Made by a program: the position numbers and the translations under genes. A stretch of DNA of 64,000 nt, from NCBI RefSeq assembly GCF_024137865.1, contig NZ_CP099960.1:248001-312000 (forward strand). The letters run 5' to 3'. Under the pieces are notes generated by a model. That model did no database searches, was not told the origin of the DNA, and was given only the letters and a program-made list of their open reading frames with translations. Below, in pieces: positions 1-8,908 of this stretch. Every line of letters begins with the position of its first letter. Position 1 is the first letter of the stretch. This stretch comes from Moraxella sp. FZFQ2102. GTDB lineage: Bacteria; Pseudomonadota; Gammaproteobacteria; Pseudomonadales; Moraxellaceae.

Positions 1-91
1 GCTGGCGTTTGGTTTGACTCACGGTCAGCACATCACTTTGGTTGTCGGTTTGTACATCATAATCATTAGGTGCACTCATGATTGACATCAT
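1..91 (-). CDS. N-terminal fragment of an unidentified protein
   Basis: Reading leftward from three in-frame ATGs (ending at 91, 88 and 79) there is an open frame to the window edge. From the third ATG it begins MSAPNDYDVQTDNQSD and is hydrophilic and acidic. An AAGGG sits immediately before the first ATG and 12 bases before the third, so the start is uncertain. The gene lies beyond the terminator of the neighbouring 252-residue gene and points the same way. Too little is present to recognise a family. Confidence 0.4.
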   Translation of the reverse strand, partial: MMSIMSAPNDYDVQTDNQSDVLTVSQTKRQ

Positions 92-129
92 CCCTTATCA
101 GTTTTTTAAAGTTTTTTGAGCAATAAAAA

Positions 130-168
130 GCCATAAGCACGCGGCACATCACCCAACACGCTTATGGC
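130..168 (-). terminator. Rho-independent terminator of the 252-aa gene
   Basis: Perfect 9-bp inverted repeat GCCATAAGC / GCTTATGGC, followed on the minus strand by TTTTT. It lies just past the stop codon at 188. Confidence 0.7.
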
Positions 169-187
169 ATTATTTTAAATTGATTGA

Positions 188-946
188 TTAGTCTTGTTTG
201 ACAATTGGGCGATTGCTGGCGTTCGGCATTTCAGCCAATGAAGTCGGTGCATCGCTGATGATTTTGCCAATTTGCCAGTTGTACAGCTGCTGCACTTTTT
301 GTGTGCCTGCCATCAGCTCGATCTTCATCTGCTTAGGCTCAAAGCCTTCAGGCATGATAAAGCGGCCGCGGATATTCGCCACGCCATTGATATCATAGCT
401 TGATGGATCAAGTGGAATCTCAACCATACTGGTAGCATTCAGCAGTGTCAATTTAGGAATCATTTTCACCGCTTTGCCCGAGACATCGATCATCGAGACA
501 TCAAAACGATATTCATAGGTATTTTGTGGCAATGAAATGATCTCAGACGCCATGATATTCAGCGCCACGCCGCCTTGCTCTGCCACCGATGCTTTGAGCA
601 GTTCATTGACCTGCTCTAGCTGTAGATTGGTGGTTTTTAACTCTTCATATTCGCCGCGCAGTCGCTCAAGATTCGCCATGCTGATGTCGCGCTCTTGGCG
701 TGCCGTGGCAGCATCTTGCTTCAGCTGTGCGTTTTCTTTGCTCAAAACTTGGCTGTCTGCAGTGGCTGCAGCGACTTGTGGAATGTTCTCGGCAGCGTCC
801 GCCACACCTTGGCGAAAGCCGAATTTAAAGCCAATCACCGCCACCACCAACGATGCGAAAATCAACGCCAACATGAACAGAGCCAAAATCTGCCCTGTCG
901 CCCCACGCTCATGACGAGCCTTAGAAAATGAAAAATTATTTGGCAT
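188..946 (-). CDS. Membrane-anchored coiled-coil protein, unknown function
   Basis: This 252-residue protein is not one I can name. Residues about 19-42 form one hydrophobic segment after a short basic N-terminus, so it is probably an inner-membrane anchor with the rest in the periplasm. Residues about 65-120 are rich in E, Q, L, K and R with coiled-coil character, and the remaining 130 residues look like a small beta-rich domain. It is a single gene with its own terminator, 217 bases downstream of cysG on the same strand. No signal peptidase site or lipobox is visible. Its function is open; an envelope or division role would only be a guess. Confidence 0.75.
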   Translation of the reverse strand: MPNNFSFSKARHERGATGQILALFMLALIFASLVVAVIGFKFGFRQGVADAAENIPQVAAATADSQVLSKENAQLKQDAATARQERDISMANLERLRGEYEELKTTNLQLEQVNELLKASVAEQGGVALNIMASEIISLPQNTYEYRFDVSMIDVSGKAVKMIPKLTLLNATSMVEIPLDPSSYDINGVANIRGRFIMPEGFEPKQMKIELMAGTQKVQQLYNWQIGKIISDAPTSLAEMPNASNRPIVKQD

Positions 947-1163
947 GAGTTACCCAAACCATTGTGTCTAGAAAAATGCCACTTATTATAGCAAAATTTG
1001 CGCGATTGCATACGCTTGTTTTACGATGATATACGAAATTTTACAATTCATTCTCATTTAGCAAATGGTTGGCATGGGAAAAATGGCTAAATATTTAGAA
1101 TAAGATGGGTCAAGTGGTTTAAAAATTTAGGTCATTAAATGTTCGCTTTTAAAAAACCCATCA

Positions 1164-2513
1164 TCAGCCTTGATACAAATCCACCACTTTACCAGCGATA
1201 ATAATCGCGGGTGCAGATACGCCGCTTTCTTCTTGCTTGGCGACAATATTTGCCAAAGTCCCAGTCAGCACCGCTTGATTGGGTAAGCTTGCGTTCGATA
1301 CGATGGCGACAGGCAGATCGCTTGGCAAGCCTTGTGCGCTTAAGTTCTCGACAATCTTCGGCAAGGCGTGTAGCCCCATATAAAACACCAAAGTCTCATC
1401 GGCTTGGTACGCACTTTTTAGCCCATCAAAGGCTTCATTGGTCTTGTAGCACCCTGTCAAAAATCGCACCGAAGTCGCCACACCACGATGGGTAAGCGGA
1501 ATGCCTGTGCTGCTGCTTGCCGCCAATGCCGCTGTGATGCCGCTGACCACTTGGTATGGCACGCCTGCTTGTCGGCACGCGAACATCTCTTCGCCGCCAC
1601 GCCCAAAAACAAAAGGATCACCACCTTTTAGACGCAGTACGCGATGCCCTGCTTTGGCATATTTGACCAATAAGGCATTGATTTCATCTTGGGTTTTGGC
1701 GTGGTCTTGGCGTTTTTTACCGACGAAGATTTTTTGGCTATCACGGCGGCATAGATCCAAAATCTTAGGCGATACCAAAGCATCGTACAGCACGACATCC
1801 GCCTGCTGCATGAGTCGCAGTGCCTTGAAAGTCAATAAATCTGGGTCGCCTGCACCTGCGCCGACGATATATACTTCGCCCTGCTTGTCGTTATTTTCGA
1901 TAAAATCACTTAATTCAGTATCAAGCTCACCGACGGATTGATCCACCATCGCACGACCAAATACCGATTCCCAAAAATAGCGGCGCTCGGTAATGGTCGG
2001 CAGTTTTTCTTTTACCGTCGCGCGAAACTCACCTGCCTTGGCGGCAAGCTTGCCCAAACCGCTTGGCAATACACTCTCGATCTTGGCGCGAATCAGTCGC
2101 GCAAGCACAGGCGCTTTGCCATTGCTGGACACGCCGATGACCACAGGATCACGATCGACGATGGCAGGGAAAATAAAATCACACAGCGCAGGCGTATCGA
2201 CAACATTAATCGCGATACGGCGCGCTTGACAGTCACCATGCACCAAGACATTCACCGCATGATCATCGGTCGCAGCGATGACGATGCTTGGCTGATGGGT
2301 ATCCAAATCAGTGGCATCGTAGCTTTTTTGATGGATGATTGCTTGATGATTATTTAGAAATTTAACAAATTCATCATCGAAATTTTTCGCGATTACCACA
2401 AGCTTTGCCCCTGCCTTTGCCATCAGCATCGCTTTACGATGTGCGACATCGCCGCCGCCGACGATCAGCACGGTTTTATTTGCTAGGTCAAAAAATAAGG
2501 GCAAAGTCTTCAT
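1164..2513 (-). CDS. cysG: Siroheme synthase (precorrin-2 dehydrogenase / uroporphyrinogen-III methyltransferase)
   Basis: A 449-residue CysG-type fusion that turns uroporphyrinogen III into siroheme, the cofactor of the sulfite reductase encoded two genes upstream. Residues 1-205 are the NAD-dependent dehydrogenase/ferrochelatase half: GGG-D nucleotide loop near 19-22, the catalytic-type Asp in NVVDTPALCDF (D106) and VSSNGKAPVLAR around 128-139. Residues about 214-449 are the SAM methyltransferase: VYIVGAGAGDPDLLT and LRLKGGDPFVFGRGGEE. The length is normal for the fused enzyme. It is the last gene of a minus-strand cluster cysI - DUF934 - cysG with gaps of 29 and 36 bases, so it is likely co-transcribed with them. 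It acts in the cytoplasm. Confidence 0.95.
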   Translation of the reverse strand: MKTLPLFFDLANKTVLIVGGGDVAHRKAMLMAKAGAKLVVIAKNFDDEFVKFLNNHQAIIHQKSYDATDLDTHQPSIVIAATDDHAVNVLVHGDCQARRIAINVVDTPALCDFIFPAIVDRDPVVIGVSSNGKAPVLARLIRAKIESVLPSGLGKLAAKAGEFRATVKEKLPTITERRYFWESVFGRAMVDQSVGELDTELSDFIENNDKQGEVYIVGAGAGDPDLLTFKALRLMQQADVVLYDALVSPKILDLCRRDSQKIFVGKKRQDHAKTQDEINALLVKYAKAGHRVLRLKGGDPFVFGRGGEEMFACRQAGVPYQVVSGITAALAASSSTGIPLTHRGVATSVRFLTGCYKTNEAFDGLKSAYQADETLVFYMGLHALPKIVENLSAQGLPSDLPVAIVSNASLPNQAVLTGTLANIVAKQEESGVSAPAIIIAGKVVDLYQG

Positions 2514-2549
2514 GGTAATATCTTTTTTATTGTTAAATTATATTTATCA

Positions 2550-2939
2550 TTAGCTAAATAATGGCAAACGGCTGATCGTTTCACCATCATAACCTGTGGC
2601 AAGATCTTGTAAGGTTTTGGTCAAAGTCGCAAGCTTTGCTTCTTCGACCAAAAACGCCGTTGCACCTGATTTGACAAAATAATTCGCCTGATCCAATGCA
2701 AAATCACCAGCGACGATGATCTCGCCTGCAAAACCCTTGTGTCGTGCGTGGCGGATTAGGCTAAACACGCGACCATCTTTAAAATCCGCTAAATTAAACA
2801 GCAGTGACGCAGGCGCAGCTTGTACTGCCGATTCGATCTCATCTGGTGTGGTGTCTGCGCTCAAAGCTGCCACCAATTCTTCTTCACTGATCGCCACAGC
2901 TTCGGTGCGCGCATCGCTATATACTTTCGTTATGCTCAT
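2550..2939 (-). CDS. DUF934 family protein, sulfite-reductase partner
   Basis: 129 residues, matching the DUF934 family by FKDGRVFSLIRHAR (about 54-67) and GEIIVAGDFALDQANYFVKSGATAF (about 76-100). The family is usually found next to ferredoxin-type sulfite/nitrite reductases and is thought to help electron delivery or assembly, but its biochemistry is not settled. This copy is somewhat short for the family. It sits between cysI and cysG in the same orientation with short gaps, supporting a role in assimilatory sulfite reduction. An AAGGA ribosome site precedes the ATG at 2939. Confidence 0.85.
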   Translation of the reverse strand: MSITKVYSDARTEAVAISEEELVAALSADTTPDEIESAVQAAPASLLFNLADFKDGRVFSLIRHARHKGFAGEIIVAGDFALDQANYFVKSGATAFLVEEAKLATLTKTLQDLATGYDGETISRLPLFS

Positions 2940-2968
2940 GATGATTCCTTACTATTTCTTATCAATGA

Positions 2969-4645
2969 TCAGCTATAGACTGCCGCTTTGAATGGTGCAA
3001 TACCCAGTCGCTCTACCGCTTGGGCAAATGTCTCGATATGCTCATCGCTTTCGATGCGGTTGGTTTTATAGACATCCACGATAGTGGCGATGGTCTTGGC
3101 AACTTCATCAGCAGCCACTGCACGACCTAGGATATCACCAAGCTTGGCATTCTCGCCTGAGTTACCGCCTAGGCTGATTTGATACCAATGCTCGCCTTTT
3201 TTGTCCACGCCCAAGATACCGATATCACCGACATGATGGTGCGCACACGCATTCATACAGCCTGACATATTTAGGCGGATTTCACCCAGATCATAAAGAT
3301 AATCTAAATCATTGAACTGCTTCTCGATCGATTCTGCGATGTTATGCGTTGTGGCATTTGCCAAAGCACAATAATCAAAACCAGGGCAGACGATCATGTC
3401 TGTCAGTGTGCCGATGTTCGCGCGTGCAAGTTTTAGCGCAACCAATTTTTGCCACAAGGCATATAGATCACTGATTTTGACATCAGTCAATACAAGGTTT
3501 TGGTGATGTGTACCGCGAATCTCGCCAAGGCTGCATTCATCTGCCAAATCAGCAAGCGCAAACATCTGCGCATCAGTCACATCACCTGCTGGCACATACT
3601 CGCCATCGACCACGCCGGCTTTTAGCGAAATCACCACCGCACGATAGCCGTTCACCTTATGAGCGACAGTGTTGTGCTCATACCAGTTTTTAAAGTTAAT
3701 ATCGCCAAAAAATTCCTCCAGCTTAGATTGTGCCTCTAGCGGATCGATTTGCTCATAATTTGGCTCGGTAAAATAGCTTTGCGCCTTTTCAAAATGCGCA
3801 TCAGTCAGGGTCAAATCGCCATCTTTGAGCGTTTGCCATTCTTCATCGACTTTTTGGGCAAAGACATCTTTACCAAGACTTTCGACCAAAATTTTGATAC
3901 GAGCCTTGTATTTATTATCACGGCGACCTTCTAGATTATACACACGCAAAATCGCATCCAGATACGACAGCAGATGACGGCGTGGCAAAAACTCATTAAT
4001 CACCTTGCCAATAATCGGCGTACGACCAAGACCGCCACCAACAAGCACTTCAAAGCCAAGCTCACCATCACGCTCAACCAAATGCAGACCAATGTCATGC
4101 ACCTGCGTCGCTGCACGGTCAGCCTTAGTGCCGATGACGGCAATCTTGAATTTGCGTGGCAAAAAGGCGAACTCAGGATGAAAAGTACTCCACTGACGGA
4201 TAATCTCGCAATACGGGCGTGGGTCGGCAATCTCATCAGCATGAATGCCTGAATAAGGGTCGGTCGTCGTGTTACGAATACAGTTGCCTGATGTCTGAAT
4301 GGCGTGCATCTGATTGGCAGCAAGCTTGGCAAGAATATCAGGCACTTCTTCAAGCTTCACCCAGTTGAGCTGCATATTGGTGCGCGTGGTAAAATGTCCA
4401 TAACCGCGGTCATAATCGCGCGCAATCTCGGCAAGTGTGCGCAGCTGATTGCTTGACATCAAGCCATAAGGAATGGCAATGCGTAGCATCGGCGCATGAC
4501 GCTGTACATACAGACCGTTTTGGAGACGAAGTGGCAAAAATTGCTCTTCTGGCAACTCACCTGCCAAAAAACGCTGGGTTTGGTCACGGAACTGAGCGAC
4601 ACGCTCGTCCACCAGTTTTTGGTCGGCATAGCTGTATTGATACAT
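2969..4645 (-). CDS. cysI: Nitrite/sulfite reductase, siroheme-[4Fe-4S] haemoprotein
   Basis: 558 residues of the sulfite/nitrite reductase family, which reduces sulfite to sulfide with six electrons for cysteine synthesis. Two ferredoxin-like half domains (TTRTNMQLNW near 86-95, and its repeat around 379) flank two siroheme/4Fe-4S domains. The four cluster cysteines are visible as CPGFDYC (C420, C426) and SGCMNAC (C463, C467). No flavoprotein subunit (cysJ) is adjacent, so the donor is probably ferredoxin or an unlinked reductase. DUF934 and the siroheme synthase follow on the same strand. A nitrite substrate cannot be excluded from sequence, but the cys-type context favours sulfite. Confidence 0.9.
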   Translation of the reverse strand: MYQYSYADQKLVDERVAQFRDQTQRFLAGELPEEQFLPLRLQNGLYVQRHAPMLRIAIPYGLMSSNQLRTLAEIARDYDRGYGHFTTRTNMQLNWVKLEEVPDILAKLAANQMHAIQTSGNCIRNTTTDPYSGIHADEIADPRPYCEIIRQWSTFHPEFAFLPRKFKIAVIGTKADRAATQVHDIGLHLVERDGELGFEVLVGGGLGRTPIIGKVINEFLPRRHLLSYLDAILRVYNLEGRRDNKYKARIKILVESLGKDVFAQKVDEEWQTLKDGDLTLTDAHFEKAQSYFTEPNYEQIDPLEAQSKLEEFFGDINFKNWYEHNTVAHKVNGYRAVVISLKAGVVDGEYVPAGDVTDAQMFALADLADECSLGEIRGTHHQNLVLTDVKISDLYALWQKLVALKLARANIGTLTDMIVCPGFDYCALANATTHNIAESIEKQFNDLDYLYDLGEIRLNMSGCMNACAHHHVGDIGILGVDKKGEHWYQISLGGNSGENAKLGDILGRAVAADEVAKTIATIVDVYKTNRIESDEHIETFAQAVERLGIAPFKAAVYS

Positions 4646-4815
4646 GATAATTTTCCTTTGGTGTATGGCTAAATGAATTGAAATAACAGGATGTTTTTGG
4701 ATTAAGAATTATACCGCATCATGTTAAGCGTTGAGCATAAAAAATTAAAATTCAAAAATGGAATATCGGTAGATGGTTTGGGGATAATCTGATTTGACAG
4801 TTTATAAAAGACAAC

Positions 4816-4836
4816 AACCGCCCATAATGAGCGGTT
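4816..4836 (-). terminator. Terminator downstream of the HTH-aminotransferase gene
   Basis: Inverted repeat AACCGC / GCGGTT around an 8- to 9-base loop, 30 bases after the stop at 4868, followed on the minus strand by a short, imperfect T tract. Confidence 0.5.
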
Positions 4837-4867
4837 TGTCAGAGAATTTAGCAAGTTTGGTTTGGTG

Positions 4868-6457
4868 TCACTCCGTCCCAAATTCACGGCGTTTTTTGGC
4901 AAAGAACCGATCCAGTCGATCCATCGCATCTTCAAGGTCAATCAGATTTGGCAAAAATACCACACGGAAATGATCTGGTTGATCCCAGTTAAAGCCTGTA
5001 CCTTGAACAATCAGCACCTTTTCTTCGATCAATAATTCCATCATAAATTTCATATCATTATCAATCGGATAGACATCACGATCAATCTTTGCAAAGCAAT
5101 AAAACGCCCCTTGTGGTGTGGTACAGCTGATGCCTTTGATGGCGTTTAGACGCTGTACTGCCAAATCACGCTGTTTGCACAGTCTGCCTGTCGGTGCGGT
5201 CAAAGCCTGCATAGACTGATAGCCGCCCATCGCTGTCTGAATGGCATATTGTGCTGGCACATTGGCACACAGACGCATACTAGCGAGCATGGTCAAGCCC
5301 TCGATAAAATCGGTGGCATGGTCTTTTTTGCCCGACAGCATCAGCCAGCCCGAGCGATAGCCTGCGATACGGTGTGACTTGGATAAGCCGTTGAAAGTCA
5401 GAACCAAGCATTCATCAGTGATGGTACACATCGGTGTATGCACCGCACCATCGTACAAGATGCGATCATAAATCTCATCCGCCATGATGACTAAGCCATA
5501 TTTTTTGGCAAGGCTTGCGATGCTGTGCAGCATCTCATCAGAGTACAGTGCACCCGTTGGGTTGTTTGGATTGATGATGACAATGCCTTTGGTGCGTGGC
5601 GTGATTTTACTTTCGATATCTGCCAAATCAGGCTGCCAATTATCATCTTCATTACAGCGATAATGCACTGCCGTTCCGCCTGCCAGATTTGCCGCTGCCG
5701 TCCATAGTGGATAATCAGGCATCGGGATCAGCACTTCATCACCGTCATCAAGCAGTGCCTGCATGGTCATCACAATCAGCTCACTCACGCCATTGCCGAT
5801 ATAGACATCCGCCACATCGGTCGCTGTCAACAATCCTTTGGCTTGATAATACTGCAAAATCGCCTTACGCGCTGCAAAAATCCCTTGTGAATCCGAATAA
5901 CCCGACGCATCATTCAAATTCATCGCCACATCACGGACGATCTCATCTGGTGGCAATAGCCCAAATGGTGCTGGATTGCCGATATTTAGCTTAATGATAC
6001 GCTGACCTTCAGCTTCCATGCGTACAGCAGTCTGAAGCAATTCGCCACGAATATCGTAGCAGACATTGGCAAGTTTACTGGATTTTTTTAGGGGTTTTGG
6101 GGTGTCGGTAAGCATAGCAGTTTCCACAGGTTGTGTCGTTTGTAAATTTGGAGTCATCATCGGCGTACCCATTGGTAGGACAGCATCATCGCCACGCAGC
6201 AAATAGCTTTCGCTCACGCCAAGCACTTGGGCAAGAATCGGCAATTTAGCACTGGCAATACCATTTTTGCCACATTCCCAATTGGCAATCGCACCACGAC
6301 TGACAGGCGAGCCACACTCCCCCATCTTGATTGCTAAGCTTTCGGCAGACATACCGAGTGCCTTGCGACACTGTTTTAGGCGAAGACCTTGGGCTTGGGT
6401 ACTGGTTAAGGTGTCGTGACTGTCATTGTCTTGCAAAATTTGGCTCATGGCAACCAT
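4868..6457 (-). CDS. HTH-domain / class I-II aminotransferase fusion (AlaA-like)
   Basis: 529 residues. Residues about 130-529 are a fold-type I PLP aminotransferase close to alanine aminotransferase AlaA: NPNNPTG (296-302), ADEIYD with D327 and Y330, and the PLP lysine K360 in FNGLSKSHRIAGYRSGWL. The usual enzyme has about 400 residues; the extra N-terminus holds an XRE/Cro-type helix-turn-helix (residues about 25-85, LRLKQCRKALGMSAESLAIK then SRGAIANWECGKNG). A linker with Thr, Pro and Met runs from 90 to 125. The likely activity is pyruvate plus glutamate to alanine, with the HTH suggesting self-regulation or sensing. Repeated TTTGCAAG boxes cover its promoter and the start of the gene. 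The start may be this ATG or the one at 6448; neither has a clear ribosome site. Confidence 0.9.
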   Translation of the reverse strand: MVAMSQILQDNDSHDTLTSTQAQGLRLKQCRKALGMSAESLAIKMGECGSPVSRGAIANWECGKNGIASAKLPILAQVLGVSESYLLRGDDAVLPMGTPMMTPNLQTTQPVETAMLTDTPKPLKKSSKLANVCYDIRGELLQTAVRMEAEGQRIIKLNIGNPAPFGLLPPDEIVRDVAMNLNDASGYSDSQGIFAARKAILQYYQAKGLLTATDVADVYIGNGVSELIVMTMQALLDDGDEVLIPMPDYPLWTAAANLAGGTAVHYRCNEDDNWQPDLADIESKITPRTKGIVIINPNNPTGALYSDEMLHSIASLAKKYGLVIMADEIYDRILYDGAVHTPMCTITDECLVLTFNGLSKSHRIAGYRSGWLMLSGKKDHATDFIEGLTMLASMRLCANVPAQYAIQTAMGGYQSMQALTAPTGRLCKQRDLAVQRLNAIKGISCTTPQGAFYCFAKIDRDVYPIDNDMKFMMELLIEEKVLIVQGTGFNWDQPDHFRVVFLPNLIDLEDAMDRLDRFFAKKRREFGTE

Positions 6458-6584
6458 CGCTGATGAATGAATGGCAGTATTTTACGCCCATCTTGACCAT
6501 TTTGCAAGTTATACTTTACAAAATTCGCACACTTTGCAAGGTTAATCAAATAGAAAAACTAATTTTGCAAGATTTACTTGCAAA
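6430..6584. promoter_or_regulatory. Array of five TTTGCAAG boxes
   Basis: The octamer TTTGCAAG occurs at 6501-6508, 6533-6540 and 6564-6571 (direct, spaced 32 and 31 bases, about three helical turns) and inverted as CTTGCAAA at 6577-6584 and at 6430-6437, the last inside the first codons of the HTH-aminotransferase gene. One copy supplies the -35 hexamer of the predicted promoter. The arrangement suits an autoregulatory operator for the gene's own N-terminal HTH. That is an inference from repetition and position only. Confidence 0.6.
6479..6507 (-). promoter_or_regulatory. Sigma-70-type promoter of the HTH-aminotransferase gene
   Basis: On the minus strand TTGCAA (6507-6502) and TAAAAT (6484-6479) are separated by exactly 17 bases. 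Transcription would start near 6472, about 15 bases before the ATG at 6457. The -35 hexamer is part of a TTTGCAAG box, so a bound protein would block it. Confidence 0.55.
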
Positions 6585-6705
6585 TATCTGGGATATGCAC
6601 TGATTTTGTACTTATTTTTAGCCAATCATTCAAATTATCCGCCCATCTTGTGTTACAATCATCTCATTACAACCCTAATTTCACACCAAATACTCAAGGA
6701 CATCC

Positions 6706-7119
6706 ATGAAAACCATCGACCAAGACACCTTACGCACCATGACAGATAGCGATTGGCGAGAGCGACTTGATGAGCTGTCTTACTATGTATTACGCCAAAA
6801 AGGCACGGAGCGGGCATTTACAGGCATCTACACCGATACCGAAACGGCAGGTACTTATCACTGCAAGGGATGTCATGCGCCATTATTTAGTAGCACGGCT
6901 AAATTTCACTCTGGCTGTGGTTGGCCAAGCTTTGATCAAGTCATCAGCGCCGATGCTGTCGATGAAACGCTGGATCTGTCGCACGGTATGCGCCGTATTG
7001 AAGTGACTTGCCATCACTGCGGCGGCCATCTGGGTCATGTGTTTAATGATAATTTCGTCACGGGTACAGGCTTACGATACTGTATTAACTCAGTGGCGGT
7101 GGAGCTTATGGAAAGCTAA
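6706..7119 (+). CDS. msrB: Peptide methionine-(R)-S-oxide reductase MsrB
   Basis: 137 residues, the standard single-domain MsrB, which repairs methionine-R-sulfoxide in oxidised proteins using thioredoxin. Zinc ligands are CKGC (C53, C56) and CHHC (C102, C105). The catalytic cysteine is C126 in RYCINSVAVEL, and a likely resolving cysteine is C71 in SGCGWPSFD. It is divergent from the HTH-aminotransferase gene, and the 248-base gap between them carries the TTTGCAAG boxes, though they lie nearer the other gene. It is monocistronic, ending at a bidirectional terminator. Cytoplasmic. Confidence 0.95.
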   Translation: MKTIDQDTLRTMTDSDWRERLDELSYYVLRQKGTERAFTGIYTDTETAGTYHCKGCHAPLFSSTAKFHSGCGWPSFDQVISADAVDETLDLSHGMRRIEVTCHHCGGHLGHVFNDNFVTGTGLRYCINSVAVELMES

Positions 7120-7128
7120 TTTAAAACG

Positions 7129-7158
7129 AAAACAGCACCCAATCTTGAGTGCTGTTTT
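7129..7158. terminator. Bidirectional terminator between msrB and the purine permease
   Basis: AAAACAGCAC / GTGCTGTTTT, a perfect 10-bp stem around a 10-base loop with T or A tracts on both sides. It serves the two convergent genes. Confidence 0.85.
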
Positions 7159-7175
7159 TACTAAGTGCAAAAGCC

Positions 7176-8492
7176 TTAACCGCCGAACACTGCGAATTTA
7201 AACACCCATAAAGCTGCGATGATCCACACCATATACGGCACAGATTTTGCCTTACCAGTGAACAGCTTGATCAGCGCATAGCTGATAAAGCCCATGGCGA
7301 TGCCATCCGCGATCGAATAAGTCAGCGGCATAAAGACAATGGTCAAAAACGCAGGCGCAGCTTCGGTGATGTCCGTCCAGTCGATGTCAAGGATGCCTTG
7401 AATCATCAAAATCGCGATGAACAGCAATGCTGGCGCAACCGCAAAACCCGGAATCGACTGAGCCAATGGTGCAAGGAACAAGCAACCCAAGAACAACAGC
7501 GCCACAACCACAGCCGTCAGACCCGTGCGACCACCTGCTGCCACGCCCGATGCCGACTCGATATATGGCGTGGTCGATGATGTCCCTAGTGCTGCACCTG
7601 CGACGATGGCAGCCGAGTCAGCGAACAGCGCGCGTTTTAGACGGGGTAATTTACCATCGACAAGCAAGCCTGCACGGTACGACACACCCACCAAAGTCCC
7701 TGTCGAATCGAACAAATCCACCAAGAAAAACACAAAAATCACACCGATCAGACTTGCGGTAAATAAGCCGTCAAAGTCCATCTGCATAAAGGTCGGCGCA
7801 AGTGATGGCACTTCACCGACGATGCCCTGAAACTCATTATGTCCTGTCAAAGTCGATAGCACCGTCACCGCCAAAATACTGATGATAATCGCTCCCGTCA
7901 CGCGAAAATGATGCAGCACAATCATCATCAAAAAGCCCAAAAACGCATACAGCACTTGTGGGGATTTCAGATCGCCAAGCTGGACGAGCGTGAACTGATT
8001 GGCGACGACAATGCCTGATTTTTGGAACGCGATGAACGCCAAAAACAAGCCGATACCACCACCGATAGCAAGCTTCAATGACATCGGAATGGCATTGACG
8101 ATTTGTTCACGGATACTTAATAAACTGATGATAAAAAACACAATCCCAGAGACAAAAACAGCCGCCAATGCCGTCTGCCACGGCACAGCCATCGCCCCAA
8201 GACACACCGAAGCGAAATAGGCATTGAGCCCCATACCCGGTGCAAGTGCGATCGGATAGTTAGCAAAAATACCCATTACAAGGCAGCCAATCGCCGCCGC
8301 CAAGCAAGTCGCCACAAAGATCGCGCCATAATCCATACCCGTCTCCGATAGAATGATCGGATTGATGATCATGATATAGCACATGGTCAAAAAGGTGGTG
8401 ATACCCGCGATGGTTTCGGTTTTGATCGTTGTACCGTTTTCTGATAATTTAAATAGGCTTTCAAATAAACCTTGAGAATGAGAACTTGCCAT
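7176..8492 (-). CDS. NCS2-family purine permease (AzgA/GhxP-like)
   Basis: 438 residues with about 12-14 hydrophobic segments and the AzgA-type features of the nucleobase:cation symporter-2 family: an N-terminal ETIAGITTFLTMCYIMIINP, ALAPGMGLNAYFA around 82-94 and LFDSTGTLVGV near 262-272. Related proteins import adenine, guanine or hypoxanthine with protons across the inner membrane; which base is used here cannot be told. It is monocistronic. A hypoxanthine phosphoribosyltransferase that could use such a base is encoded far away at 58970. Confidence 0.9.
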   Translation of the reverse strand: MASSHSQGLFESLFKLSENGTTIKTETIAGITTFLTMCYIMIINPIILSETGMDYGAIFVATCLAAAIGCLVMGIFANYPIALAPGMGLNAYFASVCLGAMAVPWQTALAAVFVSGIVFFIISLLSIREQIVNAIPMSLKLAIGGGIGLFLAFIAFQKSGIVVANQFTLVQLGDLKSPQVLYAFLGFLMMIVLHHFRVTGAIIISILAVTVLSTLTGHNEFQGIVGEVPSLAPTFMQMDFDGLFTASLIGVIFVFFLVDLFDSTGTLVGVSYRAGLLVDGKLPRLKRALFADSAAIVAGAALGTSSTTPYIESASGVAAGGRTGLTAVVVALLFLGCLFLAPLAQSIPGFAVAPALLFIAILMIQGILDIDWTDITEAAPAFLTIVFMPLTYSIADGIAMGFISYALIKLFTGKAKSVPYMVWIIAALWVFKFAVFGG

Positions 8493-8679
8493 AAGCCAAC
8501 CTTAAAAGTAAAAAAGCCGTCATCAGGCACACACAGCCCAATACAGCTCCTTGATTTTATTGATGATGATTTGAATGATTACAAACGATAATAGTATAGC
8601 ACAATTTGTGTAGCAATCCTATTTATTGTATCTGTATAAATAGCCAAGATAATAGGAATATAAGAACCGACACCTATAA

Positions 8680-8696
8680 GGTGCGTTGTACGCACC
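8680..8696. repeat. Short palindromic repeat GGTGCGTTGTACGCACC
   Basis: Seventeen-base palindrome in an AT-rich gap. Related units occur at 8774, 53928 and 54045, so it is a dispersed intergenic repeat rather than a gene-specific operator. Confidence 0.6.
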
Positions 8697-8773
8697 ATTA
8701 AGATACCTAATATGTCAATTTACCAAAAAGATTTGCCAAATTTATCATAAAAATCAAGTATTTGTGGTGTATT

Positions 8774-8790
8774 GGTGCGGATGCCGCACC
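8774..8790. repeat. Short palindromic repeat GGTGCGGATGCCGCACC
   Basis: Same 17-base layout as the unit 94 bases to the left (GGTGCG, five-base centre, CGCACC-like arm), with a different centre. Confidence 0.5.
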
Positions 8791-8866
8791 CTACGGTTCA
8801 TTATTTTAATTAACACCAATCATCAATTTAATTTTCTCTTTTTTTCACTAAACCCCACCCACAAAA

Positions 8867-8888
8867 AACCAGCCCTTACAAGCTGGTT
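8867..8888 (-). terminator. Terminator of glnK-amtB
   Basis: AACCAGC / GCTGGTT stem with an 8-base loop, followed by TTTTTT on the minus strand, 20 bases past the amtB stop. A T tract on the other side could also make it work on the plus strand. Confidence 0.8.
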
Positions 8889-8908
8889 TTTTTTAACGCC
8901 TTTTTTAA

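Larger units (their letters stand above)
8493..8908. other. Intergenic region with two short palindromes
   Basis: 416 bases between the purine permease start and the amtB stop. They hold the permease promoter region, two GC-rich palindromes (8680-8696 and 8774-8790) and the amtB terminator (8867-8888). I see no gene and no recognisable purine riboswitch core. Confidence 0.6.

Noticed and set aside
6488..6651. Repeated CGCCCATCTTG at both sides of the TTTGCAAG array
   Set aside because: Only two copies of 11 bases, not symmetric to any promoter; could be chance.
8493..8640. Purine riboswitch upstream of the NCS2 permease
   Set aside because: The conserved purine riboswitch core and its loops are not present, and the class is rare in this group.
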